Part shown: positions 1-6,389 of the stretch, in pieces
How positions within the stretch are numbered: the first letter of the stretch is position 1
Layout: every line of letters begins with the position of its first letter
Assembly (NCBI GenBank): GCA_037442465.1
Contig: JBBIQI010000139.1
Location: forward strand, 1-9,042
DNA: 9,042 nt
Direction: 5' to 3'
From: DSNY01 sp037442465
GTDB lineage: Bacteria; Pseudomonadota; Gammaproteobacteria; Burkholderiales; Burkholderiaceae_F
Program-made: the position numbers and the translations under genes
The notes under the pieces: generated by a model
The model's database searches: none
Told to the model about the DNA's origin: nothing
What the model saw: the letters and a program-made list of their open reading frames with translations, nothing else

Positions 1-923
1 GCGACGAGCGCGATTGCGCCGGCGAGCAGCACGCCGGCGGCCACCCCGCCGCCGATCAACGCCGCGCGCTCGTAACGCGCGCGGCGCGCTGCCGCCAGAT
101 CGGGCGCGTCGAGCACCTCGCGCGCCGCCGCATCGACGATGCGACGATCGACGACCGGCTGGCCTTTCGCGTAGGCGCCGAGCAGCGCGCGGTCGGCGAG
201 CAGGTTGATGCGCCGGGGAATGCCGCGCGAGTAACGCACCAGCCGCCGCAGCGCTGCGGCATCGAACGGCAGCGCCTGGGTCAGGCCGGCCACCGCGAGC
301 CGATGGCGCACGTATTGCTCGGTCTCGGCGGCGGACAGCGCGCCCAGGTGGTAGCGCGCGATCACGCGCTGCGCGAGCTGGCGCAACTGCGGCCGCGCCA
401 GCATCGCGCGCAGCTCGGGTTGGCCGATCAGCACGATCTGCAGCAGCTTGCGCTCGCTGGTCTCGAGGTTGGTCAGCAGGCGCAACTGCTCCAGCACGTC
501 GGCCGACAGATTCTGCGCCTCGTCGATGATCAGCACGTTGTTCTGGCCGACGGCGTGCGTGCGCAGCAGGAACTCGGTCAGCGCGTCGACGTAGTCCTTG
601 ACCGTCGGCAGCCCCGGCCCGGCGTGCCGCTCGGGAATGCGGAACTCGGCGCACACCGTGCGTAGCAGCTCTTCCACCGTCAGCTTTGGGTTGAAGATGT
701 AAGCGACGTTGCAGCGCTTGGGAATCTGCTCGAGGAAGCAGCGGCACACCGTGGTCTTGCCGGTGCCGACTTCGCCCGTAAGCAGCACGAAGCCGCCGCC
801 GCCGCGTACGCCGTACAGCAGGTGCGCCAGCGCCTCGCGGTGCCGCTCGCTCATGAACAGGTAGCGCGGGTCCGGCGCGATCGAAAACGGCGGCTGCTTT
901 AGCCCGAAATAGCGCGCGTACAT
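1..923 (-). CDS. exeA: ExeA/GspA-family secretion ATPase (3' end cut by window edge)
   Basis: This is an AAA+ ATPase of the ExeA/GspA family. In type II secretion, GspA works with GspB, binding peptidoglycan and helping to place the outer-membrane secretin. The 307 visible codons start MYARYFGLKQPPFSIAPDPR, the classic family N-terminus. Walker A GEVGTGKT lies at residues 50-57 and Walker B VLIIDEAQ at 130-137, with a sensor-1-like stretch (IVLIGQPEL) further on. An arginine-rich linker leads into a hydrophobic helix at about 287-307, where the window ends; the periplasmic peptidoglycan-binding part expected of full-length ExeA would lie outside. No clear Shine-Dalgarno precedes the ATG at 923, but the homologous N-terminus fixes the start. 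The relatives considered were the shorter PEP-CTERM-locus ATPases, which lack this membrane helix; the N-terminal wording fits ExeA better. Family assignment is secure, but a role in type II secretion is inferred, because no other gsp gene is visible. Confidence 0.9.
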   Translation of the reverse strand, partial: MYARYFGLKQPPFSIAPDPRYLFMSERHREALAHLLYGVRGGGGFVLLTGEVGTGKTTVCRCFLEQIPKRCNVAYIFNPKLTVEELLRTVCAEFRIPERHAGPGLPTVKDYVDALTEFLLRTHAVGQNNVLIIDEAQNLSADVLEQLRLLTNLETSERKLLQIVLIGQPELRAMLARPQLRQLAQRVIARYHLGALSAAETEQYVRHRLAVAGLTQALPFDAAALRRLVRYSRGIPRRINLLADRALLGAYAKGQPVVDRRIVDAAAREVLDAPDLAAARRARYERAALIGGGVAAGVLLAGAIALV

Positions 924-1000
924 ACGCTGCCAAGGATACGCGCGGCTGCGCCGCCGGCGTGCCCTGGAGCACAATGTCGGCTGCAAGCAGCGAGGACGCC

Positions 1001-2515
1001 ATGGGCAAGACCGAGCAGACCTTGAACGACATCACCCACTGGATCGCCGGCAGCCGCGTCGCCGGGACGGCGGCACGCACGGGCGAAGTCTTCAACCCCG
1101 CCACCGGCGAAGTGACGGGGCTGGTGCGGCTGGCCGATGCGGCCACCGTCGATGCCGCGGTACAGGCCGCGAAGAAGGCCTTCCCGGCCTGGGCCGATAC
1201 GCCCGCGCTGCGGCGCGCCCGCGTGCTGTTCAAGTTCAAGGAGCTGTTGGAGAGCCACCACGACGAGCTGGCGCGGCTGATCACGCTCGAGCACGGCAAG
1301 GTATTCGACGATGCCAAGGGCGAGGTCGTGCGCGGCATCGAGGTCGTCGAGTTCGCCTGCGGCATCCCGCATCTGCTCAAGGGCGAGTACTCCGAGCAGG
1401 TGTCGACCGGCATCGACCAGTTCTCGCTGCGGCAGCCGCTCGGCGTGTGCGCGGGAATTACGCCGTTCAATTTCCCGTGCATGGTGCCGCTGTGGATGTT
1501 CCCGATCGCCATTGCCGCGGGCAATACGTTCGTGCTGAAACCCTCCGAGCGCGATCCGTCGCCGTCGCTCGCGATGGCCGAGCTGCTGAAGCAGGCCGGG
1601 CTGCCCGACGGTGTGTTCAACGTCGTGCAGGGCGACAAGGTCGCGGTCGACGCGCTGCTCGCGCACCCGGACGTGGCGGCGCTGAGCTTCGTCGGCTCCA
1701 CCCCGATCGCGCAGTACATCCACGACGAGGGCGGCCGTCATGGCAAGCGGGTGCAGGCGCTCGGCGGTGCCAAGAACCACATGGTCGTGATGCCCGACGC
1801 GGACCTGGACCAGGCGGTCGATGCGCTGATCGGATCGGCCTACGGCTCGGCGGGCGAACGCTGCATGGCGATCTCGGTCGCGGTCGCGGTCGGCCGCGTC
1901 GCCGACGAGCTGGTGCAGCGGCTGGCGCCGCGCGTGAAAGCCTTGAAGGTCGGCGACGGCATGGACAAGGGTTCCGAGATGGGGCCGCTGGTGACCGCGC
2001 AGCACTACGCGAAGGTCAAGGGCTACGTCGATCTCGGCGTCGAAGAAGGTGCGCAGCTCGTCGTCGACGGCCGCGGGCTGAAGGTGCCGGGCCGCGAGCG
2101 CGGCTTCTTCCTCGGCGGGTGTCTGTTCGACCGCGTGCAGCCGTCGATGCGCATCTACCGGGAAGAGATCTTCGGCCCGGTGCTGTCGGTCGTGCGCGTG
2201 CCGGATTTCGCGTCGGCGGTGGAGCTTGTCAACGCGCACCAATACGGCAACGGCGTGGCGCTGTTCACCGCCGACGGCAATACCGCGCGCGAGTTCGTCC
2301 GCCGCATCCAGGTCGGCATGGTCGGCGTCAACGTGCCGATTCCGGTGCCGATGGCGTTCTACTCGTTCGGCGGGTGGAAAAAGAGCCTGTTCGGCGACAC
2401 ACACGCCTACGGCATGGAAGGCGTGCGCTTCTACACGAAGTACAAGGCCGTGCTGCAGCGCTGGCCCGCCTCGATCGCCAAGGGCGCCGAGTTCGTGATG
2501 CCGACGGCGCGCTGA
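1001..2515 (+). CDS. mmsA: Methylmalonate-semialdehyde dehydrogenase (CoA-acylating)
   Basis: The enzyme oxidises methylmalonate or malonate semialdehyde with NAD+ and CoA to propionyl-CoA or acetyl-CoA, a cytosolic step in valine, thymine, beta-alanine or inositol breakdown. The 504-residue product matches the family's usual length of about 500. Visible hallmarks are the cofactor-site stretch GVCAGITPFNFPCMVPLW, catalytic Cys288 in AGERCMAIS, REEIFGPVLSVVRV, and the C-terminal signature FGGWKKSLFGDTHAYG. The motif that reads ELGG in hydrolytic aldehyde dehydrogenases reads ALGGAKNH here, so the general-base glutamate is absent, as is usual for this CoA-dependent class. I chose the ATG at 1001 (GAGGA at 992-996 upstream) because the protein then has family length. 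An ATG at 974 (GGAG at 966-969) and a GTG at 959 would add 9 or 14 unconserved residues. It stands alone, divergent from exeA, with no other valine-catabolism gene in view. Confidence 0.95.
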   Translation: MGKTEQTLNDITHWIAGSRVAGTAARTGEVFNPATGEVTGLVRLADAATVDAAVQAAKKAFPAWADTPALRRARVLFKFKELLESHHDELARLITLEHGKVFDDAKGEVVRGIEVVEFACGIPHLLKGEYSEQVSTGIDQFSLRQPLGVCAGITPFNFPCMVPLWMFPIAIAAGNTFVLKPSERDPSPSLAMAELLKQAGLPDGVFNVVQGDKVAVDALLAHPDVAALSFVGSTPIAQYIHDEGGRHGKRVQALGGAKNHMVVMPDADLDQAVDALIGSAYGSAGERCMAISVAVAVGRVADELVQRLAPRVKALKVGDGMDKGSEMGPLVTAQHYAKVKGYVDLGVEEGAQLVVDGRGLKVPGRERGFFLGGCLFDRVQPSMRIYREEIFGPVLSVVRVPDFASAVELVNAHQYGNGVALFTADGNTAREFVRRIQVGMVGVNVPIPVPMAFYSFGGWKKSLFGDTHAYGMEGVRFYTKYKAVLQRWPASIAKGAEFVMPTAR

Positions 2516-2520
2516 ACCGC

Positions 2521-2552
2521 CCGACGGCGCCGGGTCGCCCGCGGCGGCCCGC
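2521..2552. terminator. Possible shared hairpin between convergent mmsA and esterase genes
   Basis: Only 37 bases separate the two convergent stop codons. They can form a GC stem of 2528-2534 with 2538-2546, with a TCG loop and a two-base bulge. There is no T-tract on either strand, so this is not a textbook intrinsic terminator. It may serve both genes or be a by-product of high GC. Confidence 0.25.
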
Positions 2553-3629
2553 TCAGGCGCGGCCGCGTGACGAACGCAGCCGCACGGCTGCCAGCAGCGA
2601 CACGGCCGCGAGCAGTAGCGACAGCGTGGCCGGCTCGGGCACGGACAGCACGGCGGCCGCCATCGCTTCGCCGAGAACGCGGTGGTAGGCGGTCGTGGGA
2701 TGCACCCCGTCCCAGAACAGGAACTGGCTCGCCAGCGCCGGATAGCAACCTTCCAACGAAAGGCAGGGCCTCGCGGTGTCGATCGAGGGGTCAGCGAGGA
2801 AGGCGTCGAACAGCGCGGCCACGTCGAATTCGACGATGCGCAGCGACTCAGCCGCCAGGCCGCCGATCAGTTCGTCGAGCACGCGGTTGAAGGTATCCGT
2901 GTACAGCGTCAACGCCCCTGCGTACGCACTGCCGTAGCTGCCGAACCGTGCATCCGGGGTGCGACCGAGATCGGGCAGGTTCGGCACGAGAAAACTTCGC
3001 GCCCCGGCGTCGGCCAGCGCATCGAGGTAGCCGACGACGTTGGCCGCGGCCTGCGCCGCCGTTGCGGCGGCGATGCGGTTCATCTCGGTCGCGTCGCTGG
3101 AATCGATGCCCGGATCCTCCAGCGCGAGGTACGCGTCGTTGGCGCCGCCCCAAAGAAAGAACAGGGCGCCCGGATCGGCCACGCCGGAATTCAGCAGCAG
3201 ATAGCCGTCGATCACCTGATCACGCAGGCTGACGTTGGGCAGGTCCGGGTTGTAGCGGAAGGTCATGTAGTTGCCGTAGACGCCGCCGGTCGACTGGATC
3301 ACGGTTCCGCTCGCGGAGCCCAGCACGGCGAAATTCGTGCCCGCCGGGTCGATGCTCCCACTCCGCGTGATGACCGGCGCCGCACTCAGCCCCAATTGCA
3401 TTGCCAGGTACTCGACCGCGACCGGTCCGTCGGAGGCGCGGCCTTCGTAGTAGGGCGGCGGCGGCACCTGAACCGCTCCGTCGGTGAGTGCGTATACGAG
3501 GTTGTACAGGTTGCCGCTGTCGGACAGGCTGTCGCCGAACGCATACAAACTCGTATACGCTGCCTGCGCGCCGCCAATCGTCAGCAGCGCCGCCAGTCCG
3601 CAGCCCCACACGCCTTGCCGAATCCTCAT
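2553..3629 (-). CDS. Secreted GDSL/SGNH esterase-lipase with PEP-CTERM sorting signal
   Basis: This is a 358-residue exported hydrolase of the GDSL (SGNH) family, predicted to hydrolyse ester bonds of lipids or acylated sugars outside the cytoplasm. A signal peptide covers about residues 1-23, with cleavage near AQA. Block I FGDSLSDSGN supplies nucleophile Ser34. NFAVLGSASG (from 99) is the block II region giving the oxyanion-hole Gly. WGGAND places block III Asn164. WDGVHPT supplies Asp307 and His310. The protein ends in VPEPATLSLLL, a hydrophobic helix to about 349 and an Arg-rich tail, which is the PEP-CTERM signal recognised by an exosortase. The start is well set: GGAGAG lies five bases upstream of the ATG. 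The family resembles plant-type GDSL lipases and the thermolabile haemolysin group. The gene is solitary and divergent from the SPW gene; no exosortase or exopolysaccharide gene is in the window, so anchoring is inferred from the tail alone. The exact substrate is unknown. Confidence 0.92.
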   Translation of the reverse strand: MRIRQGVWGCGLAALLTIGGAQAAYTSLYAFGDSLSDSGNLYNLVYALTDGAVQVPPPPYYEGRASDGPVAVEYLAMQLGLSAAPVITRSGSIDPAGTNFAVLGSASGTVIQSTGGVYGNYMTFRYNPDLPNVSLRDQVIDGYLLLNSGVADPGALFFLWGGANDAYLALEDPGIDSSDATEMNRIAAATAAQAAANVVGYLDALADAGARSFLVPNLPDLGRTPDARFGSYGSAYAGALTLYTDTFNRVLDELIGGLAAESLRIVEFDVAALFDAFLADPSIDTARPCLSLEGCYPALASQFLFWDGVHPTTAYHRVLGEAMAAAVLSVPEPATLSLLLAAVSLLAAVRLRSSRGRA

Positions 3630-3634
3630 CGTTT

Positions 3635-3640
3635 CTCTCC
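3635..3640 (-). promoter_or_regulatory. Shine-Dalgarno of the PEP-CTERM esterase
   Basis: GGAGAG on the minus strand ends five bases before the ATG at 3629. It is one of the few clear ribosome binding sites here and decides the esterase start. Confidence 0.75.
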
Positions 3641-3856
3641 AGCGTCTTGAACTTGGCTCGCCATGCCGACGCCGTCGCTCGGCGCGCGCGCCTCATGGCT
3701 TCGACGGGCACGCATACCGGGGAAGGCGGCGCGCACCGCAGGCGTCTCGGGGCTTCGTGGCCTTGCGCGTCGACTCACGCAATGGCCCCTGAAGCCCGTC
3801 GGTCCCCGCAGTCCCGCTGTGGCGCCCGCGCTCCTCGCGAAGGCTGCGAGCCCATC

Positions 3857-3875
3857 GTGGTTAAAACCTAGCCAC
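3857..3875. promoter_or_regulatory. Imperfect palindrome in AT-rich patch (possible operator)
   Basis: GTGGTTA, five bases, then TAGCCAC: seven-base arms with one non-complementary position, which as RNA would be a G-U pair. It sits in the only clearly AT-rich patch of the divergent intergenic region and overlaps the weak minus-strand -10-like element. This is a possible regulator binding site; no protein is implied by sequence alone. Confidence 0.3.
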
Positions 3876-3988
3876 AAGGACATCGAATGCAAGCACCGGC
3901 GCTCGGCACTTGATCTCGCGCAAGCCAACCCGAGCCGCCGGCTTCCCGCACACCTGACGGCGGGCGCTCGCTCGCATGTCCCCCTTCT

Positions 3989-4054
3989 GCGGGAACGACG
4001 CATCGGCGGAACCGTGGGCACCGCGCTGGCGGGAACGGCGGCGTCGGCGCACCG
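3989..4054. repeat. Imperfect direct repeat, period 40
   Basis: GCGGGAACG(A/G)CG occurs at 3989-4000 and again at 4029-4040. Similarity continues weakly for about another 14 bases after each copy (TCGGCG..ACCG in both) if single-base gaps are allowed. Two copies only, just upstream of the SPW gene. It may be a small duplication or chance in GC-rich sequence. Confidence 0.35.
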
Positions 4055-4094
4055 ATCTAACGCGACGTCGGTGGCATTCGCTCCACCATCCAAT

Positions 4095-4099
4095 GGAGG
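4095..4099 (+). promoter_or_regulatory. Shine-Dalgarno of the SPW-repeat gene
   Basis: GGAGG lies eight bases before the ATG at 4108. This perfect site rules out an upstream in-frame start at 3976, whose extra 44 residues are unlike the family. Confidence 0.85.
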
Positions 4100-4107
4100 C
4101 TAATACC

Positions 4108-4470
4108 ATGACGAAACTGAAGCATTGGCAAGACGCGGTCAGTACCGTGCTCGGTGCCTGGCTGCTGCTGTCGCCGTGGATCCTCGGCTTCCAGGCCGAA
4201 ACGATGGCGATGGCAAGCGCGGTCGTTCTCGGTGCGGCGATGATCGTGCTGGGGCTGGCGGCGATCTTCGCGCCGCGTAGCTGGGAGGAATGGGTCGAGT
4301 TCATCGTCGGCCTGTGCGCGATCGCAGCGCCGTGGGCGATGGGTTTCCAAGCCCTGCGTACGGCCACGTTGAACAGCGTGATCGTCGGCCTGATCGTCGC
4401 GGCGCTGGCGCTGTGGGTCCTGCTGGTCGACAAGGACTACAGCCGTTGGTGGCGCGGCACCGCGCATTGA
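4108..4470 (+). CDS. SPW-repeat integral membrane protein
   Basis: This small (120-residue) inner-membrane protein has two copies of the SPW repeat, a two-helix unit named for its Ser-Pro-Trp motif. Copy one has LSPWILGF (SPW at 22-24), and copy two has the variant AAPWAMGF (APW at 74-76). Each copy begins with a Trp-containing amphipathic stretch (HWQDAVST; WEEWVEFIVG) and continues through two hydrophobic helices, giving about four membrane segments at roughly 10-28, 33-54, 63-80 and 87-107. The C-terminus (KDYSRWWRG) is basic and probably cytoplasmic. The protein matches the whole two-repeat architecture, so it appears complete. The biochemical role of the family is not established. It appears to be a single-gene unit: a long leader upstream and a hairpin downstream separate it from its neighbours. 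Confidence 0.88.
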   Translation: MTKLKHWQDAVSTVLGAWLLLSPWILGFQAETMAMASAVVLGAAMIVLGLAAIFAPRSWEEWVEFIVGLCAIAAPWAMGFQALRTATLNSVIVGLIVAALALWVLLVDKDYSRWWRGTAH

Positions 4471-4500
4471 GCGGCGCGGTCGGCGCTTTGCCGATCGAAT

Positions 4501-4527
4501 CCGGCGGGGGCGCATGCCTTCCGCCGG
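4501..4527 (+). terminator. Strong hairpin after the SPW-repeat gene
   Basis: CCGGCGG at 4501-4507 pairs perfectly with CCGCCGG at 4521-4527. Two G-U pairs and one further G-C pair extend the stem to ten, leaving a seven-base loop. It starts 30 bases after the SPW stop. No U-tract follows, so termination here would be Rho-dependent or inefficient. Confidence 0.4.
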
Positions 4528-4583
4528 GGCGGGCGCGGCGTGAGGCAAACTAGCGCCCTGCCGACGCCGCACTGTCCCGCCCG

Positions 4584-5423
4584 ATGCCTTCGATCGCACG
4601 CCGCCGCCTGCTGAACTCGATTCCCGCGCTGGCCCTGACGCTCGGCGCCGCGCCTGCACTTGGTCTGGCGCGCCGCGTGTCGGCGGTGCCGGGCGGCGTG
4701 GCGCGCATTCCTTTCGACGGTGCGCACGCGGCGCCGCGGGTGCGCCTGGGCGAGCAGCGCGTGCTGGTGCTGCGCGAGGCCGAGGCATGGGTCGCGCACG
4801 CCGGCATTGCCCTTTCCACGCCGCCCGGTTCGATCGTGAAAATCGATGCCGAACGCGCGGACGGCGTCGCGGAAAGCGTCGAGGTCGAAGTCGCTCCCAA
4901 GGCGTACGCCGAGCAGCACCTGAAGGTTCCCCCCGGCAAGGTCGACCTGTCCAAGGAGGACCTGGCGCGTCACGAGCGTGAACGCGCCCATCTGGCGCGG
5001 GTACTGCGCACGTTCAGCGAAGCGCCGCCGCCTGCGTTGGCGTTGCAGCTTCCGGTGCAGGGCGCGCGCTCGAGCAGCTTCGGGTTGCGCCGCTTCTTCA
5101 ACGGCCAGCCGCGCAGCCCGCATAACGGAATGGACTTTGCCGCAATCGCCGGCACACCGGTGGTTGCCGCAGCAGCTGGCCGCGTGATCGATACCGGCGA
5201 TTACTTCTTCTCCGGCAACACGGTCGTCGTCGACCATGGCCAGGGCCTGCTGACGCTGTACGCGCATCTGAGCGCGATCGACACGCGCAAGGACGAACGC
5301 GTGCCTGCAGGGCGAACGATCGGCAAGGTCGGCGCCACGGGTCGCGTGACCGGTGCGCACCTGCATTTTTCCGTCTACCTGAACGCGGTCGCCGTGGATC
5401 CCGCGCTGTTCCTGCCGGATTGA
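4584..5423 (+). CDS. M23-family peptidoglycan endopeptidase with Tat-like signal
   Basis: This is a 279-residue zinc metallopeptidase predicted to cut peptide cross-bridges of peptidoglycan in the periplasm. The C-terminal LytM/M23 domain occupies about residues 150-279 and carries the expected metal and catalytic residues: His170 and Asp174 in PHNGMDF, His218 in YAHLS, and the His249-Leu-His251 motif in GAHLHFS. All are intact, so it should be active rather than a degenerate NlpD/EnvC-type activator. Residues about 35-140 form an N-terminal region like that often found ahead of M23 domains. The extreme N-terminus, ARRRLLNS then a hydrophobic run to about 29 and Arg30-Arg31, resembles a twin-arginine signal, with possible cleavage after VSA (34). 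There is no Shine-Dalgarno before the ATG, but an in-frame TAG at 4551-4553 prevents a longer start. A weak -10-like CAAACT at 4546-4551 could give a short leader. It is followed in the same direction by two more cell-wall enzymes. Confidence 0.92.
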   Translation: MPSIARRRLLNSIPALALTLGAAPALGLARRVSAVPGGVARIPFDGAHAAPRVRLGEQRVLVLREAEAWVAHAGIALSTPPGSIVKIDAERADGVAESVEVEVAPKAYAEQHLKVPPGKVDLSKEDLARHERERAHLARVLRTFSEAPPPALALQLPVQGARSSSFGLRRFFNGQPRSPHNGMDFAAIAGTPVVAAAAGRVIDTGDYFFSGNTVVVDHGQGLLTLYAHLSAIDTRKDERVPAGRTIGKVGATGRVTGAHLHFSVYLNAVAVDPALFLPD

Positions 5424-5425
5424 GC

Positions 5426-5441
5426 CCGCTTTCGCAAGCGG
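5426..5441 (+). terminator. Small hairpin just after the M23 gene
   Basis: CCGCTT (5426-5431), a TCGC loop and AAGCGG (5436-5441) form a six-base perfect stem two bases after the stop codon. No T-tract follows. It may attenuate transcription or protect the 3' end; read-through into the next gene is possible. Confidence 0.3.
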
Positions 5442-5515
5442 CCGGGCGCACACGCCGCGCAGGTGCCGGCCGTCGAACTCGAGTCCGGATTTCGCCATTG
5501 CCGATCGATACGCGC

Positions 5516-6385
5516 ATGTCCGCTGCCCCGCCGGTCCGTGTTGCGGCGCGCAGAGTGCGCCGGCGCCGCCCGTCCCGACTGCGGCGCTCGTGGCACCGGA
5601 TCGCCGCGCTCGCGCCGCGCCCGCGCACGCGCCGCCGCATCCGGCGCGCGCTGCGTTCGACGCCGGTCGCGATCCTCGTGATCGCCGCGGGGATCGTCGC
5701 GTTGGCGCTGTGGTACGCGGCGAATGCGCTCGTGCAGGTTGCGCGCAAGCCGACCGAACTGTTCTTTCCGGTCGCCGGCGCACTGTCGAAGACGCCGGCG
5801 GAAACGTGGCGGACCTACGCGCCGCTGTTCCGCGCACATGCCACCGCGGTGATGACGCCCGAACTGCTGGCCGCGCTCGCGCAGACCGAAGGCGCCGGCA
5901 ATCCGGTCGCGCGCACGTACTGGCGCTGGCGGCTCGTCGCCGAGCCGTTCGAGGTCTACCGGCCGGCGTCGAGCGCGGTCGGCATGTACCAGATCACCGA
6001 CGGCACCTTCGCCGAAGCGAAACGCTATTGCATCCGCGCCGGCACGGTCGTCGAGGACGGGCCCTGGCACGACTGGCGCTCCTGCTGGTTCAACGCGCTT
6101 TACCTGCGCGTGGTGCCGAGCCACGCGATCGAGATGACCGCCGCGCTGCTCGACCGTCAGGTTGCAACGATCCTGGCGCGGCATCGGCTCGTCGCCACGC
6201 GCGAACAGAAGCAGGATCTGGCCGCCCTCGTTCACCTGTGCGGCGCCGGCGCCGGCGACCGGTATGCGCGGCGCGGACTGCAGCTTGCCGCGGGCGAGCG
6301 CTGCGGCGAGCACGACGTCGCGGCGTATCTGGCCAAGGTCAACGCGATGAAGCGCGTATTCGCTCGGCTCGCCGCGCAAGGATGA
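5516..6385 (+). CDS. Membrane-anchored SLT-type lytic transglycosylase (divergent)
   Basis: The product has 289 residues and is predicted to cleave peptidoglycan glycan strands from the periplasmic face of the inner membrane. A very basic cytoplasmic N-terminus (residues 1-47, rich in Arg) precedes one membrane helix at about 49-70. The catalytic module follows: LAQTEGAGNP places the likely acid Glu125, and SSAVGMYQITDGTF (152-165) corresponds to the G-x-x-Q segment of soluble lytic transglycosylase domains. The Glu lies in TEG rather than the usual ES, and about 25 residues rich in Trp/Arg/Tyr separate it from the second motif, so this is an outlying subfamily. Four cysteines (182, 200, 242, 263) fall in the periplasmic part. 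I took the ATG at 5516. It has no visible Shine-Dalgarno, but the only longer in-frame options are TTG codons. The PBP gene follows after four bases, suggesting the two act together. Confidence 0.85.
   Translation: MSAAPPVRVAARRVRRRRPSRLRRSWHRIAALAPRPRTRRRIRRALRSTPVAILVIAAGIVALALWYAANALVQVARKPTELFFPVAGALSKTPAETWRTYAPLFRAHATAVMTPELLAALAQTEGAGNPVARTYWRWRLVAEPFEVYRPASSAVGMYQITDGTFAEAKRYCIRAGTVVEDGPWHDWRSCWFNALYLRVVPSHAIEMTAALLDRQVATILARHRLVATREQKQDLAALVHLCGAGAGDRYARRGLQLAAGERCGEHDVAAYLAKVNAMKRVFARLAAQG
6378..6382 (+). promoter_or_regulatory. Shine-Dalgarno of the PBP, inside the transglycosylase gene
   Basis: AAGGA lies seven bases before the GTG at 6390 and forms part of the last two sense codons of the preceding gene, whose TGA follows at 6383-6385. 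This fixes the GTG start and argues for translational coupling. Confidence 0.75.
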
Positions 6386-6389
6386 GCGC

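Larger units (their letters stand above)
3630..4107. other. 478-base divergent intergenic region, no convincing gene
   Basis: This region separates the leftward esterase from the rightward SPW gene and presumably holds both promoters. Open frames cross it on both strands, but their translations are arginine/alanine/proline-rich, have no recognisable domain and lack good ribosome binding sites. Two local structures stand out: an AT-richer patch at about 3855-3890 with an imperfect palindrome, and an imperfect repeat of period 40 at 3989-4054. I could not assign a -35/-10 pair with confidence on either strand. The best minus-strand pair is TTGCAT (3892-3887) and TAGGTT (3870-3865) with 16 bases between, which would leave a leader of about 230 bases before the esterase. 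Confidence 0.6.

Noticed and set aside
1..923. Reading the left-hand ATPase as the PEP-CTERM-locus secretion ATPase, linking it to the PEP-CTERM esterase
   Set aside because: Its N-terminal wording and the membrane helix after the ATPase domain fit ExeA/GspA; the PEP-CTERM-locus ATPases are shorter and, as I recall, lack that helix.
940..980. Promoter for mmsA with -10-like CACAAT at 970-975
   Set aside because: Only four of six bases match and no acceptable -35 lies at the right distance, so it is too weak to annotate.
899..2404. Long open frame of 501 codons on the minus strand across mmsA
   Set aside because: It is the antisense shadow of a clear aldehyde dehydrogenase. Its product is an Arg/His/Asp-rich string with no domain, typical of a reverse frame in GC-rich DNA.
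2501..2530. Exact 10-base direct repeat CCGACGGCGC at 2501-2510 and 2521-2530
   Set aside because: It spans the mmsA stop region, is short and GC-only in character, and is easily expected by chance at this composition.
2682..3650. Open frame of 322 codons on the plus strand across the esterase gene
   Set aside because: The opposite strand encodes an intact GDSL enzyme with signal peptide, catalytic motifs and sorting tail; this frame has none of these.
3650..3900. Sigma-54 promoter upstream of the PEP-CTERM esterase (as expected if PrsR-controlled)
   Set aside because: I looked on the minus strand for a TGGCAC-N5-TTGC-type element and found none.
3663..4103. Possible 146-codon gene in the divergent intergenic region
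   Set aside because: No ribosome binding site, no known domain, biased Arg/Ala/Pro content, and it runs to the Shine-Dalgarno of the SPW gene. Also overlapped by equally open frames on the other strand.
3976..4107. Upstream in-frame start for the SPW-repeat protein at 3976
   Set aside because: It would add 44 charged residues unlike the family, while a perfect GGAGG sits eight bases before the ATG at 4108.
4437..5837. Open frame of 466 codons on the minus strand across the M23 gene
   Set aside because: It spans several real plus-strand features and two intergenic gaps, and its translation is low-complexity. It is a compositional artefact.
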